NCBI GenBank assembly: GCA_963826055.1
Contig: CAWGVO010000017.1
Location: 124,001-188,000, forward strand
Reading direction: 5' to 3'
From: JBBDMC01 sp963826055
GTDB taxonomy: Bacteria; Pseudomonadota; Alphaproteobacteria; Rhizobiales; Kaistiaceae
DNA: 64,000 nt
Shown piece after piece: positions 17,497 through 25,514 of the stretch (within the stretch, counting starts at the first letter, position 1; every line of letters begins with the position of its first letter). A program made the translations under genes and the position numbers. The notes below the pieces were generated by a model that was not told the DNA's origin, made no database searches, and worked only from the letters and a program-made list of their open reading frames with translations.

Positions 17497-17592
17497 GGCG
17501 CGGCTTCATTTTGCGGCGGTGCGAACCACGGCTAGAATTGCATCGGCTGGTGCGCCGAAGAAAAGCGGGAGCTTACGTCAATGGAGGGGGCA

Positions 17593-18102
17593 ATGTCGGA
17601 ACCGCGCGCGGACAAGGCGTTTCCGGTTTCCTGGGATCAGTTTCACCGCGACGCGCGGGCGCTGGCGTGGCGGCTGTCGGGGCAGGGGAGCTGGGAGGCG
17701 ATGGTGTGCGTCACCCGTGGCGGTCTTGTGCCGGCCGCCATCATCGCGCGCGAACTCGGCATCCGGCTGATCGAGACGGTGTGCGTTGCCTCCTACCACG
17801 ACTACAAGGCGCAGGGGGGCCTCGAGGTGCTGAAGCCGATCGGCCAGAACATCGTCGACCTCGCCGGTGGCAGTGGGGTTGCCGTGCTGGTCATCGATGA
17901 TCTGGTGGACACCGGCAAGACCGCGAAGCTGGTGCGCCAGATGGTGCCGAAGTGCCACTACGCGACCATGTACGCCAAGCCCGCCGGCCGGCCGCTGGTC
18001 GATACCTTCATCACCGAGGTCAGCCAGGACACCTGGATCTATTTCCCGTGGGACATGGGCTACTCGTTCCAGCCGCCGATCGCCCAGGGAACGGCGGGCT
18101 GA
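17593..18102 (+). CDS. gpt: Xanthine phosphoribosyltransferase
   Basis: A 169-residue type I phosphoribosyltransferase close to E. coli Gpt, which converts xanthine and guanine with PRPP to XMP and GMP. The PRPP loop is VLVIDDLVDTGKT near residue 100; VTRGGLVPA and WIYFPWDMGYSFQPP match Gpt's N- and C-terminal signatures. GGAGG at 17583-17587 favours the ATG at 17593 over 17581. It ends 46 bp before the DUF4336 gene. Confidence 0.92.
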   Translation: MSEPRADKAFPVSWDQFHRDARALAWRLSGQGSWEAMVCVTRGGLVPAAIIARELGIRLIETVCVASYHDYKAQGGLEVLKPIGQNIVDLAGGSGVAVLVIDDLVDTGKTAKLVRQMVPKCHYATMYAKPAGRPLVDTFITEVSQDTWIYFPWDMGYSFQPPIAQGTAG

Positions 18103-18148
18103 GGGACGCGCCGCTGTTTGGTGCGGCGGCACACGAGGGAACGCGAAC

Positions 18149-18857
18149 ATGGCGCACCCACCGCTGGAGGAATTCGCTCCCGGCCTGTGGGTCGCCGAGG
18201 GACCTGTCGTTTCGTTCTACGGCTTTCCCTATCCGACGCGCATGGCGCTGATCCGCCTGAGCGATGGTGGGCTGTTCGTGTGGTCTCCGATCGACGCTCA
18301 CGGCGGACCTGAAGGCCGCCGTGGATGAGCTTGGTCCGGTCCGGTTCCTGGTCGCGCCGAACAAGCTGCACCATCTCTTCCTCGATGCGTGGAAGGAAGC
18401 CTATCCGGAGGCGCTGCTCTACGCTCCACCCGGCCTGCGCCGAAAACGGAAGGACCTCGCCTTTGACGCCGATCTTGCCGACGCGCCCGACCCGGCGTGG
18501 GCGGCCGACGTCGACCAGGTGATCATGCACGGCAGTCCATTTCTCACCGAGGTGGTTTTCTTTCACCGCGCCAGCGGCACGGCGATCTTCACCGACCTCA
18601 TCCAGAACTTCGCGCGGGACTGGTTCCCCGGCTGGCGCGGCCTGGTGGCGCGGCTCGACGGGATCGTCGCGCCGCACCCCGGCGCGCCACGCGAGTGGCG
18701 GGCCAGTTTCCTCATTCACCGCCGGCAGGCGCAGGTCGCGCTCCGGCGCGTCCTTGCCTGGCCGATCGAGCGCGTGCTGATCGCGCACGGCGATCCGATC
18801 AGGAGTGGCGGCGCCGCGGTCGTGCGCGAGGCGTTCAAATGGCTGGTGCCGCGCTGA
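18149..18857 (+). pseudogene. DUF4336 (metallo-hydrolase-like) protein, one-base frameshift
   Basis: Recognised as DUF4336, a family with a distant resemblance to metallo-beta-lactamase folds, from VVSFYGFPYPTRMALIRL and LVAPNKLHHLF. The first ~48 residues read in one frame to VWSPI, the remainder (LTADLKAAVDELGPV onward) in the next. Removing one base at 18293-18296 gives a continuous 235-residue protein ending WLVPR. GAGGGAA stands before the ATG. Probably intact in the cell. Function unknown. Confidence 0.78.
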
Positions 18858-18869
18858 CGGTCCGCTGCC

Positions 18870-19896
18870 TCAGACGAAACGCTCGCGCGCCAGCGCCGCC
18901 CCGGCTCCAAGTGCCGCCACCTTGGCATACGCAAGGTCCCACGCCATCGGCGCCATGCCGCAATTGGTGCACGGCTGGATGCGTTCGGGCGGCACGAAGG
19001 CGCTTGCCGCCTCGATGACGGCGGAAGACGTCCTCGGCCGACTCCACCGTGTCGGTGCCGACGTCGATGCAGCCGAGGAGCACGTCCTTGCCCTTGAGCA
19101 GGGAGAGCAGTTCCAGGGGCACGTGCGAATTCCGCGCCTCGATCGACACCTGGTCGATGCGGCTTTCCGCCAGGGCCGGGAAGATGGCCTCGTACTGGGT
19201 CCACTTGCCGCCGAGCGAGGCCTTCCATTCGAGGTTGGCCTTGATGCCGTAGCCGTAACAGATGTGCACCGCAGTCGTGCAGGCGAGGCCGTCGATGGCG
19301 CGATGCAGCGCGTCGATGCCCCATCGCTGGACGTCGTCCATGTAGACGTTGAACGCCGGTTCGTCGAACTGGATGACGTCGACGCCGTCTGCTTCCAGCG
19401 CACGGGCCTCCTGGTTGAGCAGGGCGGCGAAGGCCATCGCCATCTCGACGCGGTCGCCGTAATGGCGGTCGGCGATGGTGTCGACGATGGTCATCGGCCC
19501 CGGCATCGTGATCTTGAGCTTGCGGGTGGTATGAGCGCGTGCGGCCCGCGCCTCGGCGCCGTGGACGCGGCCCTTCAGCCTCAGCGCGCTCGTCACCGTC
19601 GGCACCATGGCGGTGTAGCGGTTGGCGCGGATGCCCATCTCCACCTGGTGGGCGAAATCGACGCCGTCGACGAATTCCAGAAAGCCATGGACGAAGTGGC
19701 GGCGCGACTGTTCGCCGTCGCTGACGATGTCGATGCCCGCGTCCTCTTGCATCTTCACCGCGAGAATGGTCGCGTCGCGCTTGGCGCGGGCAAGCTCGTC
19801 ACCCTCGAGCTTCCACGGGGCCCATAGCCGGTCGGGTTCCGCGAGCCATGATGGCTTGGGCAGCGACCCGGCGACGGTGGTGGGGAAATCGGCCAT
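18870..19896 (-). pseudogene. MetE-like (cobalamin-independent methionine synthase core) protein, one-base frameshift
   Basis: Homologue of the catalytic C-terminal domain of MetE, of the stand-alone short type. FDEPAFN, VHICYGYG (His and Cys zinc ligands) and CTNCGMAPM (last Cys ligand) are the diagnostic parts, with SLPKPSWLAEPD at the N terminus. The frame breaks after VESAEDVF; one extra base in the GG at 19023-19024 explains it, and the corrected protein is 341 residues ending LARERFV. Such short proteins may take a methyl group from an unidentified donor rather than methyl-folate. It ends 12 bp from the convergent DUF4336 gene. Confidence 0.82.
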
Positions 19897-20013
19897 GCCA
19901 CGTTCTGCCACGCTGAAAGCGGGCTGTCGCCCGCCAAGCGTTTCGGTCGATGCGCCTCGGGAAGCGCCCGCCGCCGAAAACCGGCCGGCGGGCGTCCGCG
20001 CGATGGAGGCGCG

Positions 20014-20703
20014 CTAGAGGTCGATGACCTCGCCGTCGTCCTTGCGGACCCTGCGGATAGCTTCGGCGGCGGTCCTGAGCGCCTTGGCGACCTGGCGCTG
20101 GACGGTCTCGCCGGCATCCTCCAGCGCCTCGGCGATCGCCGCCTTCAACTCGCGGCGGGCCTCGTTGACCTCGTCGATGACGCCCGGGATGTCGCGGTCG
20201 CGACCTCTGCCGGTATTGCGGTTCTCCCACCAGTCGCGCATCTGGCCGAGTTTCTGGCCAAACCTGTCGATGCCGTCGAGTACCGAATCGGCCAACTCGC
20301 GGTTTTCGGCGAGATGTTCACGACCGGCCGGGGTGATCGTGTAGGTCTTCTTGTTGCCGTCGCTGTTGGCGGAGGCGTAGCCGACCTCCTCCAGGTACGT
20401 GAGGGTCGGGTAAACGACGCCCGGCGACGGGCTGTAGAAGCCGTGCGAGCGCTCCTCGACGGCCTTGATGATGTCGTAGCCGTGGCGGGGCCCGTCCTCG
20501 AGCAGGGCGAGAACGACGACCCTCAGGTCACCGTCCGCCAGCATCTTGCCGATGCCGAACATGCCGCCGCCCCGCCCGCCGCGTCCGCCGAAGCCGGCGC
20601 CAAACGGACCGAAACCGCCTTTGAACGCGCCCCGCCGGGCGGCGTCCCACTCCCGGCGTTCCTCGCGGCGGGCGTGACGTTGTTCGCGTGAGTGATAGTG
20701 CAT
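20014..20703 (-). CDS. PadR family transcriptional regulator
   Basis: A 229-residue PadR-type repressor. After a basic and glycine-rich N-terminal linker (GGFGPFGAGFGGRGGRGGG) comes the winged helix: ALLEDGPRHGYDIIKAVEE, then SPSPGVVYPTLTYLEEVGY and the wing KKTYTITPAGREHL. The C-terminal part is helical and charged, suited to dimerisation. The ATG at 20703 has GAGGAA 7 nt upstream; a further ATG at 20736 lies inside an operator palindrome, so it is unlikely to be the start. The two palindromes upstream suggest autoregulation. The long acidic tail is typical of PadR subfamily 1. Confidence 0.9.
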   Translation of the reverse strand: MHYHSREQRHARREERREWDAARRGAFKGGFGPFGAGFGGRGGRGGGMFGIGKMLADGDLRVVVLALLEDGPRHGYDIIKAVEERSHGFYSPSPGVVYPTLTYLEEVGYASANSDGNKKTYTITPAGREHLAENRELADSVLDGIDRFGQKLGQMRDWWENRNTGRGRDRDIPGVIDEVNEARRELKAAIAEALEDAGETVQRQVAKALRTAAEAIRRVRKDDGEVIDL

Positions 20704-20719
20704 CTGGTGTTCCTCGTCG

Positions 20720-20735
20720 TGTATCTTACGATACA
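20720..20735. promoter_or_regulatory. PadR operator candidate, proximal
   Basis: TGTATCTTACGATACA, a perfect inverted repeat (TGTATC-N4-GATACA), 17 bp upstream of the padR start. The arms fit the ATGTA...TACAT style of PadR-family sites. Binding is inferred from position and from a second, similar copy 52 bp away. Confidence 0.55.
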
Positions 20736-20771
20736 TCTCACGTAGCGAGTCCCGCGGCGGTCGTCAAGAGA

Positions 20772-20787
20772 TATATCGTACGAAATA
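20772..20787. promoter_or_regulatory. PadR operator candidate, distal
   Basis: TATATCGTACGAAATA aligns with the proximal 16-bp palindrome at 11 of 16 positions, including the TACGA core, and is itself a near-perfect inverted repeat. Its centre is 52 bp from that of the proximal copy, about five helical turns, so both would face the same side of the DNA. Confidence 0.45.
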
Positions 20788-20899
20788 GTGCCAGGTGCAC
20801 TTTTCAACGTTTTTCGGACGATGGATGTGCGAGCCTCGCCGGCGGTCTGGCCGCCACGGCTTGCGGAGGCGGGATCGCCGGCTTACCGGTTGTGACAGG

Positions 20900-20986
20900 G
20901 CGGACGTGGCGGAATTGGTAGACGCAAGGGACTTAAAATCCCTAGGGGGAAACCCCGTCCCGGTTCGAGTCCGGGCGTCCGCACCA
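20900..20986 (+). tRNA. tRNA-Leu (anticodon UAA)
   Basis: An 87-nt tRNA with encoded CCA. The acceptor GCGGACG pairs with CGTCCGC before discriminator A and CCA. The D arm carries GGCGGAATTGGTAGAC, the anticodon arm is AGGGA-CTTAAAA-TCCCT with anticodon TAA, a long variable arm (AGGGGGAAACCCC) marks a class II tRNA, and GGTTCGAGTCC is the T arm. It reads UUA codons, which are rare at this GC content. No integrase or attachment repeat is next to it. Confidence 0.97.
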
Positions 20987-21052
20987 CCGTCGGCCGAACT
21001 GCCTGCCGGCGCGCCTCGACATGCTTCAAACACGGTCGGTAAAGCTTGAGCG

Positions 21053-21069
21053 TTCGGGTTAACCGAACT
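21053..21069. promoter_or_regulatory. Inverted repeat in promoter region of herA-like gene
   Basis: GTTCGG-GTTAA-CCGAAC, perfect 6-bp arms, lies between tRNA-Leu and the HerA-like gene. A TTATAAAA sequence that could be a -10 element follows at about 21080-21087. The regulator is unknown. This region (20987-21149) holds no gene. Confidence 0.35.
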
Positions 21070-21149
21070 TCAAGTCTCATTTTATAAAACTGCAGTGTGG
21101 CGGGTGCTGCGACGGCGCCCGACCGCCAACAAAACGGGGGACGTTCGGT

Positions 21150-22979
21150 TTGACCGCCTTGACCAGCCCTGCAGCTCAAATGCCCCGATCCGATGCCGTG
21201 ATCGGGCGCGTGCTGTCAGTGCGCGGCTCGCAGGCGACGGTTGGCCTGCCGGAAACGAACTGGAACGAGCCGGATGAGGATCGGGCCACGGTCGGCAAGT
21301 TCCTCAGCATTCGCTGCGCCGACAAGACCGTTGTCGGCGTGGTCACGGATGCCTCCATCCAGACTCTGTCGGTTGCGCGTGAGCGCGGCTTCATGGTTAC
21401 CGCCCTGGTCGACCTGATGGGCGAGATCCGGCGGCGGCAGGACGGCACCGAGTATTTCTCGCGCGGCGTTACCGACTACCCGGCGATCGGCGATCCGGCG
21501 ATGTCGACCACGAACGCCGAGCTGAAGATCATCTACGACATCTCCGGATCCGACACGATCCAGATCGGCACGCTTCAGCAGGATACGACGCTGTCCGCCT
21601 ACATCAACGTCGACGAGATGCTGAGGAAGCATTTTGCCGTACTCGGTACCACCGGCGTCGGCAAGTCGAGCGGCGTGGCGGTGATCATCCGCGAAATCCT
21701 GGATAGCCGTCCCGATCTCAGAATCTTCCTGGTCGATCCGCACAACGAATACGGCACCTGTTTCGGCAGCCGTGCCCAGGTGCTGACCCCGGCCAACCTC
21801 AAGCTGCCGTTCTGGCTGTTCAGCTTCGAGGAGACGATCGACGTCGTTTTCCGCGGCCGCCCCGGCCTCGACGATGAGGTCGAGTTGCTGGCCGAGCTTA
21901 TTCCGGTGGCAAAGAAGCTCTATTCAAATCGCGAGAGTGCGCTCTCGGCGAAGAAGAGCGACAACCGCGGCACCGGGTTCACCGTCGACACGCCGGTGCC
22001 GTATCGGATCGCCGACATCACTACCCTTATCGAGCAGCGCATCGGCAAGCTCGAATACCGTCAGACGCGTTCGACTTACGTCAAGCTTCTCGCCCGCATC
22101 GAGAGCGTCATCAACGATCCGCGCTACGCCTTCATGTACGAGAACGCCAACGTCGGCGGTGACGTCATGTCGAGCGTGCTCAGCCAGCTCTTCCGGCTGC
22201 CGATCAACGATTGCCCGATGACGATCATGCAGCTCGCCGGCTTCCCGGCGGAGGTCGTCGATTCGGTGGTCTCGGTGCTCGGGCGCATGGCCTTCGACTT
22301 CGGCCTGTGGAGCAACGGCACGCTGCCGCTGCTGTTCATCTGCGAGGAGGCGCATCGCTATGCCTCGGCCGACCGCAAAGTCGGCTTCGGGCCGACGCGT
22401 CGGGCGATTTCGCGCATCGCCAAGGAAGGCCGCAAGTACGGCGTCTTCCTGGGACTGGTGACGCAGCGTCCGGCCGAGCTCGATGCCACCATCATTTCCC
22501 AGTGCTCGACGCTGTTCGTCATGCGCATGTCGAACGAGCGCGACCAGGCGCTGATCCGCTCCGCCGTTTCCGACGCGGCCGCCAACCTCCTTGGCTTCGT
22601 GCCGTCTCTCGGCACGGGTGAGGTGTTCGCCTTCGGCGAGGCGGTGTCGGTGCCGACGCGGCTCTCCTTCAAGCGGTTGCCGCCAGACGCGCTGCCGAAG
22701 AGCGAGGCGGTGAGCGCGGCGGACACCGACTTCGGCCGCAACGTCGACCAGAATTTCATCGACGTGGTGGTCGACCGCTGGCGGAGCGCGACGCTCAGCG
22801 CCCGTGCTCGGCAGGAGGCGAACCAGGAATTCGCGCAGGCGGCTGCTGCCGTCAAAAACGGTTCGCCGCAGGCCAAACCGCAACAGCAGCAGGAACAGTC
22901 GCCGCCGCCGTCGCAGCATCGGCGGCTGGACCCCGATCGCTACCGCCTGCTGAAGAAGCCGGCGAAGCCCGGTCATTAG
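21150..22979 (+). CDS. HerA-like ATPase (DUF87/FtsK-HerA superfamily)
   Basis: A 609-residue hexameric-type ATPase. The first ~140 residues form a HAS-barrel-like domain; Walker A is GTTGVGKSS near residue 170, Walker B and the catalytic Glu are LLFICEEAH near 400, and LVTQRPAELDATIISQC and FVMRMSNERDQ carry the sensor and arginine-finger region. The C terminus is a Gln/Pro-rich linker ending in a basic tail. Archaeal HerA pumps DNA with the nuclease NurA; no nuclease is adjacent here. The TTG at 21150 follows ACGGGGGA by 8 nt; an ATG at 21180 is the alternative. Confidence 0.85.
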   Translation: MTALTSPAAQMPRSDAVIGRVLSVRGSQATVGLPETNWNEPDEDRATVGKFLSIRCADKTVVGVVTDASIQTLSVARERGFMVTALVDLMGEIRRRQDGTEYFSRGVTDYPAIGDPAMSTTNAELKIIYDISGSDTIQIGTLQQDTTLSAYINVDEMLRKHFAVLGTTGVGKSSGVAVIIREILDSRPDLRIFLVDPHNEYGTCFGSRAQVLTPANLKLPFWLFSFEETIDVVFRGRPGLDDEVELLAELIPVAKKLYSNRESALSAKKSDNRGTGFTVDTPVPYRIADITTLIEQRIGKLEYRQTRSTYVKLLARIESVINDPRYAFMYENANVGGDVMSSVLSQLFRLPINDCPMTIMQLAGFPAEVVDSVVSVLGRMAFDFGLWSNGTLPLLFICEEAHRYASADRKVGFGPTRRAISRIAKEGRKYGVFLGLVTQRPAELDATIISQCSTLFVMRMSNERDQALIRSAVSDAAANLLGFVPSLGTGEVFAFGEAVSVPTRLSFKRLPPDALPKSEAVSAADTDFGRNVDQNFIDVVVDRWRSATLSARARQEANQEFAQAAAAVKNGSPQAKPQQQQEQSPPPSQHRRLDPDRYRLLKKPAKPGH

Positions 22980-23004
22980 CGCGCACTTTCCTTGAAGCCT
23001 GAAA

Positions 23005-23096
23005 CGCATCGAGCGAAACGATGCGGAGCCAGCTCTCCCCTTGCGGGAGGGCCGACAAATCGCGGGCGCGAAGCGGCGGCGATTTTCGGGGAGGGG
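23005..23096. repeat. Intergenic palindromic element (REP/RIME-like)
   Basis: Two structures follow the herA-like gene. A hairpin (CGCATCG / CGATGCG, 23005-23025) is near the stop and may help end transcription, though no T run follows. Then a nested palindrome: outer arms CTCCCC (23035-23040) and GGGGAG (23088-23093), inner arms AAATCGC (23057-23063) and GCGATTT (23079-23085). Compact elements with ctctcccc...ggggag borders are common intergenic repeats in Rhizobiales. Only one copy is visible in the window. Confidence 0.45.
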
Positions 23097-23120
23097 TACG
23101 AGCGGATAAGCACGCCGGCG

Positions 23121-24633
23121 TTACGGCGATTCCGCCAGGATGTCCCGGTAGCGCTCGCGCAGCACGTTCTTCTGCACCTTGCCCATGGTGTTGCGCGGCA
23201 ATTCGTCGACCATCACCACGCGCTTTGGCCGCTTGAAGCCGGCGAGACGGCCGTCGAGGGCGGCGAGGATCGCCGCCTCGCTCGTTGAATCGGATCCGGT
23301 GGGGACGACCACCGCGACGACGCCTTCGCCGAGGTCGGCGTGCGGCGTCCCGATCACGGCCGACTCGACGACGCCGGGCAGCGCGTCGATCTCGGCCTCG
23401 ACCTCCTTCGGATAAACGTTGACGCCGCCGGAAATCACCATGTCCTTGGCGCGGCCGACGATGGCGACGTAGCCCTTAGCGTCGATGATGCCGATGTCGC
23501 CGGTGACGAAGAAGCCGTCGCGGCGGAACTCGGCGGCGGTCTTGTCCGGCAGCCGCCAATAGCCCTTGAAGACGTTCGTGCCCTTCACCTCGATCATCCC
23601 GGCCTCGCCTTGCGGCAGGACGGCGCCGGTGTCGGCGTCGGCGATGCGGAGTTGGACGCCCGGGAGGGGAAAGCCAACCGTCCCCGGAACCCGGTCTCCG
23701 TCGTAGGGGTTCGATGTGTTCATCGACGTCTCGGTCATGCCGTACCGCTCGAGAATGGCGTGCCCGGTGCGCGCGGCGAAGGCAACGTGGGTCTCGGCCA
23801 GCAGTGGCGCCGAGCCGGAGGTGAAAAGACGCATGCCGGCGGCCGCCTCCCGGGTGAGGCCGGGATGCTTGAGCAGGCGCGTGTAGTAGGTCGGCACGCC
23901 CATCAGCACGGTCGCACGCGGCATCGCCTGCAGGATCGCGTCGGCATCGAACTTCGGCAAGAACACCATCGCCGCGCCGGAGAGCATGACCGTGTTGGTG
24001 GCGACGAACAGGCCGTGGGTGTGGTTGAGCGGCAGGGCATGGATGAGCACGTCGTCGCGGGTGAAGCGCCAGGCGTCGACCAGCGCCAGTGCGTTCGAGA
24101 CGAGGTTGGCGTGGGTCAGCATGGCGCCTTTCGAGCGGCCGGTGGTGCCGGACGTGTAGAGGAGGGCCGCGAGGTCGTCGTCTGCGCGCTCGACCGTGGT
24201 GAACGCGCTCGACGCGCCGGCAGCGATGTCCGCCAGGCTGCCCTTGCCATCGGTGTCGAGGGTCTCGACGGCGGCGCCGGCGGCAAATGCGGTAGCGGCG
24301 TCGCGTACTGCCGGCGCACACACGATCAGCGTCGGCCCGGCGTCGCCGGCGAAGTAGGCCAGCTCGTTCGGGGTGAAGGCGGTGTCGAGGGGCAGGTAGA
24401 CGGCGCCGGCGCGCAGGCACGCCAGGTAGAGCGCCAGCGCCTCCGGTGTCTTGGCGACCTGCGCCACCACGCGGTCGCCGGCACCGACGCCGCGGGCGAC
24501 GAGCGCGTTGGCGAGGCGGCCGGACAGCGCGAAGGCGTCGCGCATAGGACAGGCGGCGGCCGTCCATCGTTTCGAGGAACGGAGCGGCCGGATCCGCTGC
24601 CGCTTCGACGCGGGTGAATAGATTTGCGTTCAT
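23121..24633 (-). pseudogene. Malonyl-CoA synthetase (MatB-like), one-base frameshift
   Basis: ANL-superfamily acyl-CoA ligase matching malonate-CoA ligase, which forms malonyl-CoA from malonate, ATP and CoA. YTSGTTGRSKGAML is the P-loop, YGMTETSMNTSNPY the A5 region, GDIGIID the hinge side, and MGKVQKNVLR holds the catalytic Lys. The N terminus (MNANLFTRVEAAADPAAPF) reads in one frame to LSY, then the frame shifts to RDAFALSGRLANALV. Removing one base near 24543 gives a normal 503-residue enzyme. It begins 11 bp after rquA and is probably cotranscribed. Confidence 0.85.
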
Positions 24634-24644
24634 GCCGTGTGTGG

Positions 24645-25391
24645 TCAGCGAGGTTCGGCGACTGTCTTTTGATAGACGCCGCCGAAGAAAGTTTCGGTCC
24701 GCCAGCGGAACGAGCCCGCGTCGGCGGCGAATGCCGCGACGGGGTTGTGCCACAGGCTTTCCGCGAAGGGCTCCAGACGCCGGAACATTTGTCTCAGCGG
24801 TTGGCGCAGGGGATGCCAGGCAGCGGGTCCGTGGTAGTCGACGAAGACCGCCTTGCCGCCGGGCGCGAGCTGGGCGAGCAGCGCGTCGACCACCGCGCGC
24901 TTCTGCTCGTCGGGTATCTCGTGGAGCAGGAAGAAGGCGCTCGCCACGTCGTAGCGCTCGTCGCCGGCGTCGGCCGCGTCGGCGACGCGCACGCGGGCGT
25001 GCGCCAAGCCCTGCAGCTTCCTGCGGCAAAGCGCGGCCTGCAAGGGCACTACGTCGACCACGTCGAGGCGTCCGGTGGGGCCGACCCGCTCGGCAAGCTT
25101 GCGGATGAAACGGCCGTAGACGTGGGCGGCCTGGAGAACGCGATCGCCGGGGCTGACCTCGGACAGGCAGGCGCGCATCAGCCGGTCGTAGTTGCCGAAC
25201 AGGATCGTGGCGGCGACGATGTCCCGGTCGAGCAGGCGGACGTTGGTCGGGTCGAGGTAGGCCCAGCGGTAGACCGATTGCAGGTAGGCGGGGATGGCGG
25301 CCTGCTCCCCGGCGGCCGCGATGAGGGGGAGGGCGGTAGCGTCGTCGGGCGGGTTGTCGGCGAGTATGGAACCGTCGTGGGGTGCGGTCAC
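24645..25391 (-). CDS. rquA: Rhodoquinone biosynthesis enzyme RquA
   Basis: A 248-residue class I methyltransferase-fold protein matching RquA, which converts ubiquinone to rhodoquinone, the low-potential quinone used with fumarate reductase when oxygen is absent. RquA takes the amino group from S-adenosylmethionine rather than methylating. Distinctive stretches are YLDPTNVRLLDR, LFGNYDRLMRACL, VLQAAHVYGRF, LDVVDVVPLQAALCRRKL, FFLLHEIPDEQ and VFVDYHGP...HPLRQPL. The GTG start has GGAAGGA about 8 nt upstream. A consensus FNR/FixK box lies ~136 bp upstream, and a GC palindrome adjoins the ribosome binding site. Followed by the malonyl-CoA synthetase gene. Confidence 0.88.
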   Translation of the reverse strand: MTAPHDGSILADNPPDDATALPLIAAAGEQAAIPAYLQSVYRWAYLDPTNVRLLDRDIVAATILFGNYDRLMRACLSEVSPGDRVLQAAHVYGRFIRKLAERVGPTGRLDVVDVVPLQAALCRRKLQGLAHARVRVADAADAGDERYDVASAFFLLHEIPDEQKRAVVDALLAQLAPGGKAVFVDYHGPAAWHPLRQPLRQMFRRLEPFAESLWHNPVAAFAADAGSFRWRTETFFGGVYQKTVAEPR

Positions 25392-25405
25392 TGGAGCGTC
25401 CTTCC

Positions 25406-25422
25406 TGCCGGCCGGGCCGGCA
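25406..25422. promoter_or_regulatory. GC-rich palindrome in rquA leader
   Basis: TGCCGGCC-G-GGCCGGCA, perfect 8-bp arms, ends a few bases before the rquA ribosome binding site. As RNA it could form only a strained hairpin with the one-base centre, so a DNA operator is at least as likely. Role unknown. Confidence 0.3.
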
Positions 25423-25464
25423 CGATCAAATCATACCTGCGGCGCCAAAGGAATCGGCAGGCAA

Positions 25465-25479
25465 TTGTCCATCTGACAA
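25465..25479. promoter_or_regulatory. Inverted repeat TTGTC-N5-GACAA upstream of rquA
   Basis: A perfect 5-5-5 inverted repeat, TTGTCCATCTGACAA, 74 bp upstream of the rquA start, between the FNR box and the leader palindrome. It is one base longer than an FNR site, so a different regulator would be expected. Confidence 0.3.
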
Positions 25480-25514
25480 CGTCAGCCCTTCACACACTAT
25501 CGCCGGCCGTCGGA

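Noticed and set aside
20900..21149. tRNA-Leu as an integration site for a mobile element
   Set aside because: No integrase, no repeated tRNA 3' end downstream, and the next gene has ordinary composition.
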